Under the pieces are notes generated by a model that saw nothing but the letters and a program-made list of their open reading frames with translations, was not told where the DNA came from and searched no databases. Below, in pieces: positions 63,401 to 64,000 of a DNA stretch of 64,000 nt. The stretch is from contig OW804096.1 in the NCBI GenBank assembly GCA_942159475.1, positions 43,647,744-43,711,743 of the forward strand. The letters are read 5' to 3'. Source of the DNA: Sthenelais limicola. Lineage: Eukaryota; Annelida; Polychaeta; Phyllodocida; Sigalionidae. Within the stretch, counting starts at the first letter, position 1, and each line of letters starts with the position of its first letter. The translations under genes were made by a program, and so were the position numbers.

Positions 63401-64000
63401 TAAGCTAGGGAAAAGAAAATTTTGTGGGTATTCCTAGCCCCCCCCCCCCCCACACACACACACATTCCTGTGGTGGGTAGGAATACAAATTCCTACCCAC
63501 CATTGTGTGTATAGGCTATTCCTACCAACTGGGAATTTCTTCCTACAGCTGAAGGAATTCCCACAAACAAATCCCTTTCCTTAACTTATACAACAGGTCC
63601 AATTAATACCCAGTGTCGCTGTGCATAGCTAAATGCGCGTGCGTGTGCGTGTGCGTGTGCGTGTTTGTACTTGTAAGCCTATCTCGGGGATTCAATAAAT
63701 ACAACCATCTTTTCAATCATCAAACATGAATAAAACTTTAACCCTGTGTTGCCTCTTTCAGCTTTGACCAATGACTTCTGTGAAGGCATGCGGGATGGTC
63801 ACTATGCCGATCCAGGAATGACGTCAGATTTCGATCCCCGCTGCACATACATCTCCTGTTCATACGGAAGGGCATTCCTATTCTCCTGTCCTCCAGGAAC
63901 CTCCAACGGAGTTGACTACATACATCACCATCCAGTGTGGAACAAAGGCCTCACTACCTACCACAACGCCTACCACCACAGATATGCCAGCGCAGGTTTC
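60411..64000 (+). CDS. Secreted His-rich, Thr-repeat (mucin-like) protein with chitin-binding-like domains, partial
   Basis: Exons 60,411-61,263, 62,189-62,463, 62,748-62,822, 63,010-63,178, then either 63,251-63,261 (short form: GFE and a stop, 460 residues) or 63,762 onward, past the window end. A signal peptide (MISKSLLSIFVLCGLSLTVVSA) is followed by a His/Tyr-rich region (residues about 85-160) and a low-complexity Thr/Pro stretch (about 161-260) likely to be O-glycosylated. The exon at 62,189 and the one after it contain DFCYGLADGNF, DPRCTYITC, FNCPHGTFNG, DFCGY and GPLC, a six-cysteine pattern like peritrophin-A (CBM14) chitin-binding domains. The exon at 63,010 is Pro/Lys/Tyr repeats (PKPYHPPKSYHQPKPYHQ). 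The exon at 63,762 starts a second domain (DFCEGMRDGHYADPGM, DPRCTYISC). Mucin plus CBM14 architecture is known from shell-matrix and peritrophic proteins. Reading into the first intron gives a stop at 61,283. Confidence 0.82.
60894..61190 (+). repeat. Thr/Pro low-complexity coding repeat
   Basis: A tandem array of ACTACTCCAACAACGACCACC-type units of about 21-24 bp encoding TTTTTTP. It lies inside the first coding exon of the 60,411 gene and probably varies in length between individuals. The Val/Gly and Cys/Gly ORFs on the opposite strand are artefacts of this repeat. Confidence 0.9.
61264..62188 (+). other. Intron 1 of the mucin/chitin-binding gene, with an internal TATA-like site
   Basis: Starts GTGAGT and ends TTACCACCAAG. 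It contains TATAAAAAG at 61,694 followed, about 50 bp on, by a GTGAGT donor (61,747), a possible alternative first exon. Otherwise it holds nothing recognisable. Confidence 0.7.
63388..63600. mobile_element. Short MITE (~213 bp) in an intron of the chitin-binding gene
   Basis: The left end GGGGCCTGTTGTATAAG pairs with the right end CTTATACAACAGGTCC. The inner parts (GTGGGTATTCCTA / TAGGAATACAAATTCC, and AATTCCCACAAAC) extend the inverted repeat. A C run and (CA)n lie near the left end. It sits between the possible terminal exon (63,251) and the continuing exon (63,762). Confidence 0.8.
63630..63664. repeat. (GCGTGT)n-like microsatellite
   Basis: GCGTGCGTGTGCGTGTGCGTGTGCG, about 30 bp, in the intron before 63,762. 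Confidence 0.85.

Overview
This looks like nuclear DNA from an invertebrate animal, most likely a mollusc. It has large AT-rich introns with GT/AG borders, an animal RNA polymerase II elongation factor gene (ELL), several metazoan LINE families, and three genes for secreted Gly/Tyr-, His- or Thr-rich proteins, one with chitin-binding-like domains. Secreted proteins of this composition are typical of shell-matrix or mantle secretomes. The species cannot be settled from the sequence alone.

Layout. 671-5,650 (+): the last eight recognisable coding exons of an ELL/ELL2-type gene, ending in the occludin/ELL homology domain; the 5' part lies outside the window. 5,651-13,100: ELL 3' UTR and intergenic DNA, with one decayed MITE. 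About 13,128-24,500: a composite repeat block bounded by about 430-bp terminal inverted repeats (TIRs). It holds a large imperfect palindrome of about 560-bp tandem units facing each other across a 1.1-kb minisatellite with a 31-bp period, a truncated gag-like ORF of DIRS type, a 1.5-kb nested element with its own TIRs, and a broken minus-strand gene. The product of that gene carries FEN/PIN-nuclease-like motifs and a Cys-rich tail. 24,500-29,180: decayed DNA with a LINE fragment.

29,190-39,690: two genes for small secreted Gly/Tyr-rich proteins (29,279 and 35,351), separated by unannotated DNA with a pair of related GC-rich hairpins. 39,960-42,490 (-): a 5'-truncated LINE of the restriction-like-endonuclease (R2/HERO-like) group. 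45,630-48,722 (+): a nearly full RT region of a jockey/CR1/L2-type LINE, broken by a tandem duplication, stops and a frameshift. 49,138-50,222 (-): the 3' end of another LINE. 51,365-53,010: direct repeats around a palindromic MITE. 54,587-58,064: two further copies of a TIR-bearing MITE family. 60,323-64,000 (+): a secreted His-rich, Thr-repeat (mucin-like) protein gene that continues into chitin-binding-like exons and runs off the window, with a candidate alternative terminal exon.

The three secreted genes are all on the plus strand, and two of them have a TATA box 87-88 bp upstream of the ATG. They may be a co-expressed extracellular-matrix neighbourhood, though nothing here proves co-regulation. 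The transposable elements are mostly inactivated copies and account for much of the intergenic sequence.
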